Made by a program: the position numbers and the translations under genes. From contig JACMPQ010000037.1 of NCBI GenBank assembly GCA_014377425.1, positions 1-64,000 on the forward strand: 64,000 bases of DNA. The letters run 5' to 3'. Under the pieces are notes generated by a model that was given only the letters and a program-made list of their open reading frames with translations, was not told the DNA's origin and did no database searches. Shown here piece after piece: positions 43,105-54,810 of this stretch. Each line of letters begins with the position of its first letter. Positions within the stretch are counted from its first letter, which is position 1. This DNA is from Microbacteriaceae bacterium (GTDB lineage Bacteria; Actinomycetota; Actinomycetes; Actinomycetales; Microbacteriaceae).

Positions 43105-43183
43105 TTGCGTTGTAATTCAACTTGCGTTGTCGTGCCAATTGCGGGGTGATGCGAATTACGTTGTTGTGAGTATTGCGTTGTCG
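43105..43183 (-). promoter_or_regulatory. zwf leader with four ACAAC(G)(C/T)AA-type repeats
   Basis: + strand TTGCGTTGT at 43105-43113, 43122-43130 and 43173-43181, TTACGTTGT at 43156-43164, immediately upstream of zwf. Confidence 0.45.
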
Positions 43184-43269
43184 TTGAAGCTTTGTTGATC
43201 TTCGAATTAGGGCTAGAGGCCTAACCGTGCCGATCCCAGCTTTTGTGCCCGCGGACCGACATCGGCGAT

Positions 43270-44862
43270 CTAAGCGGAGGCACTCATTACGGTGGCCACC
43301 GTGTTGGCCGGGTCGGTGAGGGTCAGGGTCAGCACCGGACGGCCCTGCTCGGCAAGAACGCTGGCGTCTCCCGCAGCTTGCGCCTGGATGAGCTCACCAA
43401 AGGTGAACGGACGATCCGGGATGTCCAGATCGATGGGTTCGATCGCGGTGAGCTGAAGGAACACGCCTACGGCGGGTCCCCCCTTGTGGAATTGGCCAGT
43501 GGAGTGCAAAAAGCGCGGACCCCATCCGAAGGTCACCGGACGTCCGGTTCGTTCAGCGAGGATGTCGCGAAGCCCCGCCAATTCTCCAAAGGCCAGTCGG
43601 TTTAGGTAGGCCTGGATTGAGAGGTAGCCGTCTGGGCCTACGGTCTCGAGCAGCGCATCGATGGCGGAGCGCAGGGTGTCGGACTCACCGAGGGCTGTTC
43701 CGCGAACCTCTACGCCGTCCGCCACGAAGGCGGCGGGTGCGGGTTCCGGCCGGCTGTCGAGCAGGCCGCGGGTCGCAATCTTCGCGCTCTCCACATCCGG
43801 CTGGTCGAAGGGGTTGATGCCGAGTAGTCGTCCGGCAACGGCGGTGGCGAATTCCCAGACCAAAATCTGGGCGCCCAGGGTTCCGCTGATTTCAATTTCG
43901 CCGTCGGCGACGTGCTCGGTGGCGCGTCGGTTGTGGACGAGTCGAACAATCTGCATGTCCGCGAGCTGCTCGGTGATCTCGGGAGACGCGGTTTCGAGCA
44001 CGACGGGTAAGAGTCCGCGACCGAGCTTTCCGGTCGATTCGGCGATGAGCTGTTCGGCCCAGTCCGCGAACCCGACAATATAGGTGCCGTCGGAGACGAT
44101 CCCGAGCTTGTCTTTCAGCGGCAGCGTTCCGGCAATCGCCGCGGCAAGGATGAGTCCGGGGTTATCCGGGGTGTCCAACGCCAGACGGAGAGCCACGGAT
44201 TCAGCGTCGGCGAGAAGACCCGCAATGTCTGCGCCGGCAAGACCGGAGGGGACGAGGCCGAAGGCGGTGAGAGCGGAGTAGCGACCTCCCACGTTCGGGT
44301 CAGCGTTAAAAACCCGGTAGCCGTCGGCGCGGGCGCTGACATCCAGCGGAGAGCCAGGATCGGTCACGATCACAATGCGAGTGGTCGGGTCGATGCCGGC
44401 GTTCCGGAAGGCACGCTCATAGACGCGCTTCTGGCTGTCGGTCTCCACGGTTGACCCAGACTTCGAGGAGATGACTAGAGCACTTGTCTCGAGACGATCG
44501 TTCAACGCCGAGAGAACCTGAGCCGGGTCGGTGGAGTCGAGCACGGTGAGCTCGACTCCGGCGGTGCGGGTAATGACCTCGGGGGCGAGGGAGGACCCTC
44601 CCATTCCCCCGAGGACGATGTGGTTGACACCGCTGTGGCGGAGCGTGTCGCGCAGGGCCAGAATCTCGGGTACAAGACCGGTGGAAATGGCGACTGCTTC
44701 GATCCAGCCGAGGCGGGTGGCAGAATCAGCCTCAGCCTCCGGTCCCCACAGAGTGGGATCCTGGAGGGTGACACCGGATGCTACGCCGTCTCGAACCAGC
44801 ACCGGAACGACGCGAGCGACGGCTTCGGCTGCCGCTCCGCTCACAACGATGTCAAAGCTCAT
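43270..44862 (-). CDS. pgi: Glucose-6-phosphate isomerase
   Basis: [29 protein letters not shown]. Start at MSFDIVVSG (44862). Confidence 0.93.
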   Translation of the reverse strand: MSFDIVVSGAAAEAVARVVPVLVRDGVASGVTLQDPTLWGPEAEADSATRLGWIEAVAISTGLVPEILALRDTLRHSGVNHIVLGGMGGSSLAPEVITRTAGVELTVLDSTDPAQVLSALNDRLETSALVISSKSGSTVETDSQKRVYERAFRNAGIDPTTRIVIVTDPGSPLDVSARADGYRVFNADPNVGGRYSALTAFGLVPSGLAGADIAGLLADAESVALRLALDTPDNPGLILAAAIAGTLPLKDKLGIVSDGTYIVGFADWAEQLIAESTGKLGRGLLPVVLETASPEITEQLADMQIVRLVHNRRATEHVADGEIEISGTLGAQILVWEFATAVAGRLLGINPFDQPDVESAKIATRGLLDSRPEPAPAAFVADGVEVRGTALGESDTLRSAIDALLETVGPDGYLSIQAYLNRLAFGELAGLRDILAERTGRPVTFGWGPRFLHSTGQFHKGGPAVGVFLQLTAIEPIDLDIPDRPFTFGELIQAQAAGDASVLAEQGRPVLTLTLTDPANTVATVMSASA

Positions 44863-45995
44863 TCTGCGGCGACCGTGCTCTTGGCTGCGGATTCGAGGGC
44901 TGCGCTCACGGTGTCGAGCAACTCGTTCCATGAGGTGACGAATTTCTCCACGCCTTCGCGCTCCAAGAGTGCGGTCACTTCGTCGTAGGAGATCCCGAGG
45001 GCATCCACGGCATCGAGCACCGCGTTGGCCGCAGCGTAGGAGCCGGTGACCGCGTCGCCGGTGACGACACCGTGGTCGAAGGTCGCGTCGAGGGTCTTCT
45101 CCGGCATGGTGTTGACCACGTCATTGACGGCAAGCTGCGTGACATACAGGGTGTCGGGCAGGTTGGGATCCTTTACCCCGGTCGATGCCCAGAGCGGGCG
45201 CTGACGGTTGGCGCCGGCCGCCAAGAGCACGGAGGCGCGCTCGGTGGCGAAGACCTGCTGGAAGACTTCGTAGGCGAGCTGCGCGTTGGCAACTCCCGCT
45301 TTACTCTTGAGCGCGATGGCTTCCTCGGTGCCGATGGCATCGAGACGCGTGTTGATTTCGGTGTCGACGCGAGAAACAAAGAACGAAGCAACCGAGTGGA
45401 TGCCCGCGAGCTCGTGACCGGCAGCCTTGGCTTTCTCGAGTCCCGAAAGGTAGGCGTTGACGACTTCGCGGTAACGCTCCAGGCTGAAGATGAGGGTGAC
45501 GTTTACGCTGATGCCCTCACCGATGGTGTTGGTGATGGCCTCGAGGCCGGCGATTGTGGCCGGAATCTTGATCATCGCGTTCGGGCGGTTGACCTTAGCC
45601 CAGAGGCGCTTAGCCTCTTCGAAGGTTCCGGTGGCGTCATGTGCCAGGCCCGGCTCGACCTCGATTGACACGCGACCGTCGGCGCCGTTCGTGGCGTCAT
45701 AGACGGCACGGAAGATGTCGCTCGCGGCGGCAACGTCGTCGGTCGTGATCTCGAACACGGCGTCGCTGACATTCGTGCCGACGGCGGCGAGTTCGGCAAC
45801 CTGTGCGTCGTACGCCTCGCCCTGCGCGAGTGCGCTGGCGAAGATGGTCGGGTTGGTGGTGATCCCAACAACGTTCTTCTCGGCAATGAGCTTCTGCAAG
45901 CCGCCCGAGTTGATGCGTTCGCGGGACAGGTCATCGAGCCAGATGCTGACGCCGGTCGCTGAGAGGGCGGCCGTGGGGGTGAGGTTTTTAGTCAT
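44859..45995 (-). CDS. tal: Transaldolase
   Basis: [44 protein letters not shown]. Confidence 0.96.
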   Translation of the reverse strand: MTKNLTPTAALSATGVSIWLDDLSRERINSGGLQKLIAEKNVVGITTNPTIFASALAQGEAYDAQVAELAAVGTNVSDAVFEITTDDVAAASDIFRAVYDATNGADGRVSIEVEPGLAHDATGTFEEAKRLWAKVNRPNAMIKIPATIAGLEAITNTIGEGISVNVTLIFSLERYREVVNAYLSGLEKAKAAGHELAGIHSVASFFVSRVDTEINTRLDAIGTEEAIALKSKAGVANAQLAYEVFQQVFATERASVLLAAGANRQRPLWASTGVKDPNLPDTLYVTQLAVNDVVNTMPEKTLDATFDHGVVTGDAVTGSYAAANAVLDAVDALGISYDEVTALLEREGVEKFVTSWNELLDTVSAALESAAKSTVAAE

Positions 45996-46049
45996 TGCGT
46001 TTCTTTCGTTCGAAAATGCGTGGGGGATGTAGGAGCGGAGTGCGCCGGG

Positions 46050-48143
46050 TTAGGCGGCGGAGATGGACTCTTTGGCGGCGGCGACCACGTGCTCGGTGGT
46101 GATCCCGAATTCGCGGTAGAGGGTTTCGTAATCGGCCGAGGCACCGAAGTGCTCGATCGAGACGCTGCGACCGGCGTCGCCGACGTAGCCTCTCCACCCA
46201 AGCGAGATTCCAGCTTCCACCGAAACTCGGGCGCGAATGGCCGCCGGAAGCACGCTCTCGCGGTATTCCGCGCTCTGCTCCTCGAACCACTCGATGCACG
46301 GCGCCGAGACGACGCGCACGTTGATGCCTTCGGCCTGCAGCGCTTCGCGCGCTTCAACCGCGAACTGAACCTCGGAGCCGGTCGCGATCAAAATCACGTC
46401 GGGGGTTCCGCCGGTGGCTTCCGCGAGCACGTAGGCGCCCTTGGCAACGTTGGCGGCTGCCGCGAAGGTGTCGCCTGTTGCCTGGTCATCGCCGCGGGCG
46501 TAGACCGGAAGGTTCTGGCGCGACAGCACGATACCGGCCGGGCCGTTGCGACGCGACAAGATCGCCTGCCAGGCGTGGGCGGTTTCGTTGGCATCGGCGG
46601 GGCGCACAACATCGAGCCCGGGGATGGCGCGCAGCGAAACAAGCTGCTCAACCGGCTGGTGTGTCGGGCCGTCGGCGCCGAGTGCTACCGAGTCATGGGT
46701 CCAGACGAAGATCGACGGCGCTTTCATGAGGGCCGCGAGTCGCACTGCCGGGCGCATGTAGTCGCTGAAGATCAGGAATGTTCCGCCGAATGGGCGGGTG
46801 TTTCCGTGCAGCACGATGCCGTTCAAGATTGCAGCCATCGCGTGCTCGCGAATCCCGAAGTGCAGAACCCGGCCGTAGGGGTTTCCACTCCATTCACCGG
46901 TGGAGTGCTCGGCTGGCACGAAAGAGGCGGATGACTCCAGCGTCGTGTTGTTCGATTCCGCAAGGTCAGCCGAGCCGCCCCACAGTTCAGGAATAACCGA
47001 CTCGAGGGCGTTGAGTACTTTGCCGGATGCCGCGCGCGTCGACACATCTTTGCCCGCGGCGAACACGGGCAAGGCTGCATCCACTCCCTCGGGCAGTCCG
47101 CCCAGCAGCACACGGTTGAGCAGGGTCTTCTTCTCCGGATTGGCGGTGGCCCAGGCGTCAAACTGCACGGTCCACTCGGCGTGGGCAGTCTTGCCGCGCT
47201 CGAGAGCCTTTCGGGTGTGGTTGATGACCTCGTCGCTCACCTCGAAGCTCTGCTCCGGGTCGAATCCGAGGATCACCTTGGTGGCGGCGAGTTCCTCGGC
47301 GCCCAGAGCAGATCCGTGAATTTTGCCGGAGTTCTGCTTCTTCGGCGCCGGCCAGCCAATGATGGTGCGCAGGATGATGAGCGAAGGCTTGGTGGTCTCG
47401 GCCTTGGCGGACTCAATTGCCGCGTGGAGCTCGTGCAGGTCTTCGTGGTACTCGCCGGTCTTTTTCCAGTCGACGGTAAGAACCTGCCAATTGTAGGCCT
47501 CATAGCGTGCCTTCACATCTTCGGTGAAGGCAATGTTGGTGTCGTCTTCGATCGAGATCTGGTTGGAGTCGTAGATCGCAATCAGGTTGCCGAGCTGCTG
47601 GTGACCGGCGAGCGAGGATGCCTCGCTCGTTACGCCCTCCTGGAGGTCACCGTCGCCCGCGATCGCGTACACAAAGTGATCGAACGGGCTGGTTCCTGCT
47701 GCGGCATCCGGGTCAAACATTCCGCGCTCAAAGCGGGCAGCGTAGGCAAAACCTACGGCAGAGGAGAGGCCCTGGCCGAGCGGCCCGGTCGTAATCTCGA
47801 CTCCGTCGGTGTGGCCATACTCGGGGTGTCCCGGGGTCTTCGATCCCCAGGTGCGCAGGGCCTTCAGGTCATCGAGTTCGAGGCCGTAGCCACCGAAGTA
47901 CAACTGCACGTACTGGGTGAGTGAACTGTGACCGACAGACAAGATGAACCGGTCGCGGCCGATCCACTCGTTGTCGCTCGGGTCGCGGCGCATAACCTTC
48001 TGGAACAGTAGGTAGGCGGCGGGAGCAAGGCTCATGGCGGTACCCGGATGGCCGTTGCCAACTTTCTCCACCGCGTCGGCGGCAAGGAGGCGTGCGGTGT
48101 CGACGGCTTTGCTGTCGATGGGTTCCCACAGGAGAGCTGGCAC
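46050..48143 (-). CDS. tkt: Transketolase
   Basis: [50 protein letters not shown]-like [19 protein letters not shown] opens at 48287; GTG at 48143 preferred. Confidence 0.95.
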   Translation of the reverse strand: MPALLWEPIDSKAVDTARLLAADAVEKVGNGHPGTAMSLAPAAYLLFQKVMRRDPSDNEWIGRDRFILSVGHSSLTQYVQLYFGGYGLELDDLKALRTWGSKTPGHPEYGHTDGVEITTGPLGQGLSSAVGFAYAARFERGMFDPDAAAGTSPFDHFVYAIAGDGDLQEGVTSEASSLAGHQQLGNLIAIYDSNQISIEDDTNIAFTEDVKARYEAYNWQVLTVDWKKTGEYHEDLHELHAAIESAKAETTKPSLIILRTIIGWPAPKKQNSGKIHGSALGAEELAATKVILGFDPEQSFEVSDEVINHTRKALERGKTAHAEWTVQFDAWATANPEKKTLLNRVLLGGLPEGVDAALPVFAAGKDVSTRAASGKVLNALESVIPELWGGSADLAESNNTTLESSASFVPAEHSTGEWSGNPYGRVLHFGIREHAMAAILNGIVLHGNTRPFGGTFLIFSDYMRPAVRLAALMKAPSIFVWTHDSVALGADGPTHQPVEQLVSLRAIPGLDVVRPADANETAHAWQAILSRRNGPAGIVLSRQNLPVYARGDDQATGDTFAAAANVAKGAYVLAEATGGTPDVILIATGSEVQFAVEAREALQAEGINVRVVSAPCIEWFEEQSAEYRESVLPAAIRARVSVEAGISLGWRGYVGDAGRSVSIEHFGASADYETLYREFGITTEHVVAAAKESISAA

Positions 48144-48407
48144 TGGTTCATGACCCTTCGTTGGCGGCAGGTCAAACCAAACTCGGCTGCCCACTGGTGA
48201 GGTGCGCTTGCCGGTGTCTTCGTCGGCAATGTCATGGGCTCGGCTCCGGCCGCGAGAATTGCGGGGGGCGAGACTTCTGGCAGGCAAGCCCTCCCATTAT
48301 AGAGAAGGCGAGGCGAGTGATGACCGCACTGTGCCGGACCGTTCCGCGCGGGAGCACAAGGGCGACGGCGTAGACTCACGGTTGAAGCAAAGTTCGTTAG
48401 AGGAGCA

Positions 48408-49328
48408 ATGAAAGTAGTCGCAAAAACCCACGTCGAGAGCATCCGACTCCCGCTTGGTAAAAAAGCGAAGGCATTTGTAGCCCTCACCAAACCTCGGGTC
48501 ATCGAGCTCCTTTTAGTTACCACCGCCCCGGTCATGATTCTGGCCCAAAACGGGATCCCCAATCTCTGGCTGGTGTTGGCAACCCTCATTGGCGGCTCCC
48601 TCAGCGCAGGCTCGGCCGGGGCCTTCAACTGCTATATCGACCGCGACATCGATCGGGTCATGGAACGCACCAAGGGCCGACCTTTGGTAACCGGCGAGAT
48701 TTCCGAGAAAGAAGCACTGGTCTTTGCGTGGCTGCTCGGAATCGGTTCCATCGTCTGGTTGGCCGCAACCACCAATGTTTTGGCTGCCGGGCTATCTGCT
48801 ACCGCCATTTTTTTCTATGTCGTCGTCTACACACTGTGGCTCAAGCGTCGTACGGCTCAGAACATCATTTGGGGCGGAATAGCCGGATGCTTCCCCGTAC
48901 TGATCGGCTGGGCGGCGGTTACCGGCTCCCTCACCTGGGCTCCGTTCATCCTGTTCAGCGTCGTCTTTTTGTGGACGCCACCGCACTACTGGCCGCTGTC
49001 GATGCGCTACCGCGACGATTACGCCGCGGTAAATGTCCCTATGCTCGCAGTGGTGCGCGGGCGTCGCGTAGTGGGGCTGCAGATTGTGCTCTACGCCTGG
49101 GCCGCAGTGGTGTGTTCTCTCTTGCTGATCGCGGTCGCCCCGATGGGAATTATTTACACGGTTACCGCGATCGGTGCCGGTGGCTGGTTCCTCGTCGAGG
49201 CCCATCGTCTCTATGGTGCAGCGATTCGCGGGCAGGTGCTGAAGCCGATGCGGGTTTTCCACACCTCAATCTCCTACCTCACCTTGCTGTTCGTGGCAGT
49301 TGGCGTCGATCCCCTGCTGCGTTTCTAA
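48408..49328 (+). CDS. ctaB: Protoheme IX farnesyltransferase (heme o synthase)
   Basis: UbiA family; [47 protein letters not shown]. Confidence 0.95.
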   Translation: MKVVAKTHVESIRLPLGKKAKAFVALTKPRVIELLLVTTAPVMILAQNGIPNLWLVLATLIGGSLSAGSAGAFNCYIDRDIDRVMERTKGRPLVTGEISEKEALVFAWLLGIGSIVWLAATTNVLAAGLSATAIFFYVVVYTLWLKRRTAQNIIWGGIAGCFPVLIGWAAVTGSLTWAPFILFSVVFLWTPPHYWPLSMRYRDDYAAVNVPMLAVVRGRRVVGLQIVLYAWAAVVCSLLLIAVAPMGIIYTVTAIGAGGWFLVEAHRLYGAAIRGQVLKPMRVFHTSISYLTLLFVAVGVDPLLRF

Positions 49329-49331
49329 CCC

Positions 49332-49357
49332 CTGCTGCGCTGTTAGCGGCGCAGCAG
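49332..49357. terminator. Intergenic hairpin between convergent ctaB and ctaA
   Basis: Perfect 9-bp stem CTGCTGCGC-tgttagcg-GCGCAGCAG; no T-run, so terminator function uncertain. Confidence 0.4.
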
Positions 49358-49381
49358 AGCTCACAGTGGGCCGCTGCGCGT

Positions 49382-50374
49382 TTAGCGGCGCAGCTCGCTA
49401 ACACGGGTGGCGGCACGATTGCGATTGCTGGAAAGGTCCCGTTCGTGCAGGGGCGCGAGGCTCAGGCTGAGGATCACGGCGGTCATAGCCGTGACCAACA
49501 GACACGCGAGCACGAGGTGAATGTTCACAAGGGCGATCGGCAGTCCGAGACGCGCCTGGACGATCCCAATTACCACTTGACCCACCTCCACCAGCAGAAG
49601 CATCCCGGCGTAGCTGCGCGCCGGCTCCAGTTTCAGACGACGGGCTCCCAGCACGAGAAGAATGGTGACGGCTAACAGCAGGTAAGCCGGGTAGCTGTGC
49701 ACCAATTGGATGACTTCGGAGTTCAACCCGTTTCGCGGTGTGTTGATGTCTCCCGCGTGCGGGCCGGACCCGGTGGTCACGATGCCAAGCAGTACCGCCA
49801 CGGTCACAAGCGCCGCGGCAAGGTAGCTCAACTGGGCAAACCAGCGCGGAGCCACCCGGCGATGGGTCGCCGCACCGTAGTAGGCCCGCACCAGAAAAAT
49901 AGCCGACAGCATGACGATCACGGTTGATAGTAAAAAGTGAGCGCCGACCAACCAGGGATCAAGTCCGGTCAATACGGTGATGCCGCCAAGAACCGCCTGG
50001 GCCGGGATGCCGGCGCCGATGGCAATACTCAACCCGAAGAGATCGCGGCGTCGGCGTCGCAGCCGCACCACGTAGAGAAACGCGACCACGGCGATGAGGG
50101 CGATCACAAAAGTCAACAGCCGGTTGGCGAATTCGATGACCCCGTGAATTCCCAGTTCCGGGGTAGACACCACGGAGGTAACCGTGCAGCGAGGCCAGGT
50201 CGGGCAGCCCAGCCCGGAGCCGGTCAGTCGAACAGCACCTCCGGTGCCGACGACCACGATCTGGATAGTGAGCGTTACCCAGGCGATCGCGCGCACTCGG
50301 CGATCCACCACGGTGGGCAGCCACTGCCAGAAGTTGGAAACGATTTGGCGCGGTGATGACGTCAGGCCCTTCAC
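49382..50374 (-). CDS. ctaA: Heme A synthase
   Basis: COX15/CtaA family; GGAVRLTGSGLGCPTWPRC; EFANRLLTFVIAL. Confidence 0.92.
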   Translation of the reverse strand: MKGLTSSPRQIVSNFWQWLPTVVDRRVRAIAWVTLTIQIVVVGTGGAVRLTGSGLGCPTWPRCTVTSVVSTPELGIHGVIEFANRLLTFVIALIAVVAFLYVVRLRRRRRDLFGLSIAIGAGIPAQAVLGGITVLTGLDPWLVGAHFLLSTVIVMLSAIFLVRAYYGAATHRRVAPRWFAQLSYLAAALVTVAVLLGIVTTGSGPHAGDINTPRNGLNSEVIQLVHSYPAYLLLAVTILLVLGARRLKLEPARSYAGMLLLVEVGQVVIGIVQARLGLPIALVNIHLVLACLLVTAMTAVILSLSLAPLHERDLSSNRNRAATRVSELRR

Positions 50375-50611
50375 AGGGTTCCTTCCCTTAGTGCGGAGCC
50401 ACTCCCTGTAGAATCGACGGAGTCAGAAAACAGTCCACGCCGGGCGTCGTCGTCGATGCCGAGGGATTTACTTTCGCTTGCATCATCAGTCTAGGCAAGT
50501 GAATCAGTGCCCAGCCCGCACAGAGCTGCGAACACACGGCGCGGGCACCGGATGCAATTGCGGAATATCAGCGTGACCACCGGGGTTGCGTTTGGTGGAA
50601 AGAGGTAACAA

Positions 50612-52030
50612 ATGTCAGACGTGCTGATTCAACGCCCAGAGCTCGAGAACCTCGGAGTTTACGAGTTCGGATGGGCCGATTCCGACGTTGCCGGTGCTTC
50701 CGCGCGTCGAGGAATTTCCCCAGAGGTTGTCTCCGACATCTCGGCACTAAAGAGTGAGCCGGAGTGGATGCTGAAGAAGCGTCTCAAGGCGCTTTCATTG
50801 TTCGCCAAGAAGCCCATGCCCTCGTGGGGTGCCGATCTCTCCGGCATCGACTTCGACAACATCAAATACTTCGTGCGTTCCACCGAGAAGCAAGCACAGA
50901 CCTGGGAAGACCTCCCCGAAGACATCCGTAACACCTACGAAAAATTGGGTATCCCTGAGGCCGAGCGGCAGCGCCTCGTTTCCGGTGTCGCCGCTCAGTA
51001 CGAGTCAGAGGTGGTATTCCATTCGATCAATGCCGAGCTCGAGGCTCAGGGAGTGATCTTCATGGACACTGATACGGCGCTTCGCGAACATCCGGAAATG
51101 TTCAAGGAATATTTCGGCACTGTAATCCCGGAGGGTGACAACAAATTTGCTGCGCTCAACACCTCGGTGTGGTCCGGTGGATCGTTCGTTTACGTGCCGC
51201 CCGGAGTTCACGTCGAGATTCCGCTACAGGCCTACTTCCGCATCAACACCGAAAACATGGGTCAATTCGAGCGAACGCTGATCATCGCCGACGAGGGCAG
51301 CTACGTTCACTACATCGAGGGCTGCACGGCCCCGATCTACAAGTCTGACTCGCTGCACTCCGCCGTTGTCGAGATCATTGTGAAGAAGAACGCCCGCGTT
51401 CGCTACACGACGATTCAGAACTGGTCGAAGAACGTTTACAACCTCGTCACCAAGCGTGCCATCGCGCACGAGGGCGCCACGATGGAGTGGATCGACGGCA
51501 ACATCGGTTCCAAGGTCACCATGAAGTACCCCTCCATCTACCTGGTCGGCGAGCACGCCAAGGGGGAGACCCTGTCGGTCGCTTTCGCCGGGGCCGGGCA
51601 GCATCAGGATGCCGGGGCCAAGATGATCCACATGGCGCCGTACACGCAATCGTCCATCGTGTCCAAATCCATTGCGCGCGGCGGCGGACGCACCGGATAC
51701 CGCGGTGAGGTTCGCATTGCCGAGGGCGCGCATCACTCCGCCAACACCGTGCGCTGTGACGCGCTGCTGGTCGACACGATTTCTCGTTCCGACACCTACC
51801 CGACCACCGACATCCGCGAGGATGACGTGCAAATGGGTCACGAGGCGACAGTGTCTCGGGTCAGCGCTGAGCAATTATTCTATTTACAGAGCCGCGGAAT
51901 GCCCGAGGACGAGGCAATGGCTATGATCGTTCGGGGGTTCATCGAGCCCATCGCGCGCGAATTGCCGATGGAGTACGCCCTCGAACTCAACAAGCTCATT
52001 GAAATGGGCATGGAAGGATCCGTAGGCTAA
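50612..52030 (+). CDS. sufB: Fe-S cluster assembly protein SufB
   Basis: [56 protein letters not shown]. Confidence 0.97.
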   Translation: MSDVLIQRPELENLGVYEFGWADSDVAGASARRGISPEVVSDISALKSEPEWMLKKRLKALSLFAKKPMPSWGADLSGIDFDNIKYFVRSTEKQAQTWEDLPEDIRNTYEKLGIPEAERQRLVSGVAAQYESEVVFHSINAELEAQGVIFMDTDTALREHPEMFKEYFGTVIPEGDNKFAALNTSVWSGGSFVYVPPGVHVEIPLQAYFRINTENMGQFERTLIIADEGSYVHYIEGCTAPIYKSDSLHSAVVEIIVKKNARVRYTTIQNWSKNVYNLVTKRAIAHEGATMEWIDGNIGSKVTMKYPSIYLVGEHAKGETLSVAFAGAGQHQDAGAKMIHMAPYTQSSIVSKSIARGGGRTGYRGEVRIAEGAHHSANTVRCDALLVDTISRSDTYPTTDIREDDVQMGHEATVSRVSAEQLFYLQSRGMPEDEAMAMIVRGFIEPIARELPMEYALELNKLIEMGMEGSVG

Positions 52031-53275
52031 ATGTCTGCTCCCGCTGGCACCGTCGCACTCGACGAAGCAACACCATCATCGACACCTGGCGCCGTTACCG
52101 GCGGCTCCGAGCCCGCGCAACACGGCTCGAAGGCGCACAGTGACGGCGGCTGGAGCCTCATTCCGGTACAGACTCGCTCCGAGCGGTTCACCTCCGCTGA
52201 TCCCGGCGCATTTGCTGCGGTCACCGGGTTTGAACCGGCCTGGAAGTACAGCCCGGTAGCGAAGCTCCGACCACTGATCGACGGCGAGCTCGATGGCTCC
52301 GCAATCGAGCACACACTCGAGAAAAGCGACGAGATCACCGTTGAGTGGATTGGGCGGGCAGACGCTCGCGTCGCTTCCGCCGGGTTGCCAGAGGAGAAGG
52401 CATCCGCCAACGCCTGGTCGAGCTTCGATCAAGCGCTGGCCATCACCGTGAGCGGCGAAGAAGCACAGAGTCTCACCCTGGCGCGTTCGATGCTCGGCGG
52501 AGCACCGCGCGCGGCACACACCGTGATAACTGCTGCCAAGCACTCCTCTGCCACCATCACCTTCCTCAATACCGGGTCGGCGCGGCTGAGTGAGAACGTT
52601 GAGATCGTTCTGGAGGATGGCGCGCAGCTCACGGTCGTGAGCATCCAGCAATGGGCCGATGACGCCATCCACCTGGCCAGTCACTTCGCGCGAATCGGTC
52701 GTGATGCTCGTCTCAAGCACATTATTGTGTCGCTCGACGGGGCGATTATTCGGCTCAACACCTCCGTGCACCTCGACAGCGAGGGCGGGGATGTTGAGCT
52801 GTATGGCGCCTACTTCGTCAGCGCCGCGCAGCACATTGAGCAGCAGGTCTTTGTTGACCACGTGGCCGCCAATACCAAGTCTCGGGTTACCTATAAGGGC
52901 GCACTCCAAGGTCGCGACGCACGCTCGGTCTGGGTGGGCGACGTGCTCATCCGCCAGACTGCCGCTGGTACTGACAGCTACGAGCAAAACCGCAACCTAC
53001 TGCTCACCGAGGGCGCCCGCGCCGACTCGATCCCGAACCTCGAAATCGAAACGGGAGACATCGCCGGCGCCGGTCATGCCAGTGCCTCGGGTCGCTTCGA
53101 CGACGAGCAGTTATTTTACTTGCAGGCCCGCGGGATCAGCGAGCAGGAGGCGCGTCGACTCGTCGTTCGCGGCTTCCTCGCTGAAATCGTACAAAAAATC
53201 GGGGCCACTGAGTTGGAGTCACGCCTCGCCGAAGCCATTGAGGGTGCCCTCGTTCATGAGGGAGCACTGAAGTAA
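52031..53275 (+). CDS. sufD: Fe-S cluster assembly protein SufD
   Basis: SufBD core fold; C-terminal ASASGRFDDEQLFYLQARGISEQEARRLVVRGFLAEI. Confidence 0.94.
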   Translation: MSAPAGTVALDEATPSSTPGAVTGGSEPAQHGSKAHSDGGWSLIPVQTRSERFTSADPGAFAAVTGFEPAWKYSPVAKLRPLIDGELDGSAIEHTLEKSDEITVEWIGRADARVASAGLPEEKASANAWSSFDQALAITVSGEEAQSLTLARSMLGGAPRAAHTVITAAKHSSATITFLNTGSARLSENVEIVLEDGAQLTVVSIQQWADDAIHLASHFARIGRDARLKHIIVSLDGAIIRLNTSVHLDSEGGDVELYGAYFVSAAQHIEQQVFVDHVAANTKSRVTYKGALQGRDARSVWVGDVLIRQTAAGTDSYEQNRNLLLTEGARADSIPNLEIETGDIAGAGHASASGRFDDEQLFYLQARGISEQEARRLVVRGFLAEIVQKIGATELESRLAEAIEGALVHEGALK

Positions 53276-53601
53276 TGACCCAGATCAAGATTTGCTCCGA
53301 GGGCGACATTGAATTAGGCGGGGCCGTTCGTGTTGTCGTTGACGGTGTGGCGATTGCGATGGTCCGTGATTCCGCCGGCACCATTCACGCTATCGGTGAC
53401 ACCTGCACGCACGGAGACATCTCCCTCGCCGAGGGCTTCGTCGAAGACGACACCCTCGAGTGCTGGGCCCATGGTTCGAAGTTTTCTCTCCTCACTGGCA
53501 AGCCCACCACCCTGCCGGCATACGAGCCGGTACCGGTTTACCCGGTAACCATCGTGGATGGAGAAGTTTTTATCGACTCCCTCCCCGTTCCGGTTGCCTA
53601 A
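53275..53601 (+). CDS. Rieske-type [2Fe-2S] ferredoxin
   Basis: CTHGDISLAEG and CWAHGSKFSLLTG Rieske motifs. Confidence 0.92.
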   Translation: MTQIKICSEGDIELGGAVRVVVDGVAIAMVRDSAGTIHAIGDTCTHGDISLAEGFVEDDTLECWAHGSKFSLLTGKPTTLPAYEPVPVYPVTIVDGEVFIDSLPVPVA

Positions 53602-53647
53602 GCTTCTCCACCTTTACCATCATTCACTTCCCAGAAAGAATCTTTCT

Positions 53648-54412
53648 ATGTCAGTACTGGCCATTAGTGACCTTCACGTCAGCGTCGAAACCGACCAGGG
53701 AGTAAAAAAAATCCTGAAGGGCGTCGATCTCACCGTTAACGAGGGTGAAATTCACGCCATCATGGGCCCGAACGGCTCGGGGAAGTCGACCCTCGCGTAC
53801 ACGATCGCTGGTCACCCCAAGTACCACGTTGAGGGCGGTTCGGTGACCCTCGACGGGCGTGAAATGCTCGATCTCAGCGTCGACGAGCGCGCTCGCGCTG
53901 GTCTCTTTCTAGCCATGCAGTACCCGGTTGAGATCCCCGGTGTATCGGTCTCTAACTTTCTTCGAACCGCCAAGACCGCGCTCGACGGCGAGGCCCCGCC
54001 CCTGCGTGCCTGGATCAAAGAAATCCGCGAGTCGATGACGAGCCTGCGGATGGACAAAACCTTCGCCGAACGCAACGTCAACGAAGGCTTCTCCGGGGGA
54101 GAAAAAAAGCGTCATGAGATTTTGCAGCTCGAGCTTCTCAAGCCGCGCTTCGCAATTCTTGATGAAACCGACTCTGGGTTGGATGTCGATGCACTCAAGA
54201 TCGTGTCCGAGGGCATCAACCGTGCCAAGGCCAACACCGGACTCGGGCTCCTGCTCATCACCCACTACACCCGCATCCTGCGCTACATCCGCCCCGATTT
54301 CGTGCACGTCTTCGTCGACGGTCGGGTTGCAGAAGAGGGCGGCCCGGAGCTCGCCGATCGCCTCGAGAACGAGGGTTACGATCGCTTTCTCGCCGACGCG
54401 TCGATAGCGTAG
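53648..54412 (+). CDS. sufC: Fe-S cluster assembly ATPase SufC
   Basis: IMGPNGSGKSTLAYTIAGHP, GFSGGEKKRHEILQLELLKPRFAILDETDSGLDVDAL. Confidence 0.96.
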   Translation: MSVLAISDLHVSVETDQGVKKILKGVDLTVNEGEIHAIMGPNGSGKSTLAYTIAGHPKYHVEGGSVTLDGREMLDLSVDERARAGLFLAMQYPVEIPGVSVSNFLRTAKTALDGEAPPLRAWIKEIRESMTSLRMDKTFAERNVNEGFSGGEKKRHEILQLELLKPRFAILDETDSGLDVDALKIVSEGINRAKANTGLGLLLITHYTRILRYIRPDFVHVFVDGRVAEEGGPELADRLENEGYDRFLADASIA

Positions 54413-54422
54413 GTCGAGAACC

Positions 54423-54752
54423 ATGGCTGTCGCACTGGCACCCGCGCTCTTCGATCAGGTTGAGGAGGCTCTAAAAGAGGTAATGGATCCCGAACTCGGG
54501 ATCAATATTGTTGACCTCGGGCTGATCTACGACCTGACCTGGGATGACGAAAACAACGCGCTCATCATCAGCATGACCCTCACCTCAGCGGGGTGCCCGC
54601 TCACCGACGTGATCGAGGAGCAGACCGCTCAGGCGCTCGACGGTGTTGTTGAGCAATTCCGCATCAACTGGGTGTGGATGCCGCCGTGGGGGCCGGAAAA
54701 GATTTCCGACGACGGTCGCGACATGATGCGCGCCCTCGGGTTCTCCATCTAG
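54423..54752 (+). CDS. Metal-sulfur cluster assembly factor (DUF59/MIP18, SufT/PaaD-like)
   Basis: ALKEVMDPELGINIVDLGLIYDL; SAGCPLTDVIEEQ. Confidence 0.9.
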   Translation: MAVALAPALFDQVEEALKEVMDPELGINIVDLGLIYDLTWDDENNALIISMTLTSAGCPLTDVIEEQTAQALDGVVEQFRINWVWMPPWGPEKISDDGRDMMRALGFSI

Positions 54753-54767
54753 TTCGCGCTCAACCTG

Positions 54768-54796
54768 AAAGCCCCGATCGCTGACCGGGGCTTTTT
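54768..54796 (+). terminator. Rho-independent terminator downstream of suf operon
   Basis: AAAGCCCCG ... CGGGGCTTTTT. Confidence 0.88.
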
Positions 54797-54810
54797 CATT
54801 GGCCTCTCGG

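Noticed and set aside
46020-46934. 304-aa plus-strand ORF opposite tkt
   Set aside because: Antisense shadow of the transketolase gene.
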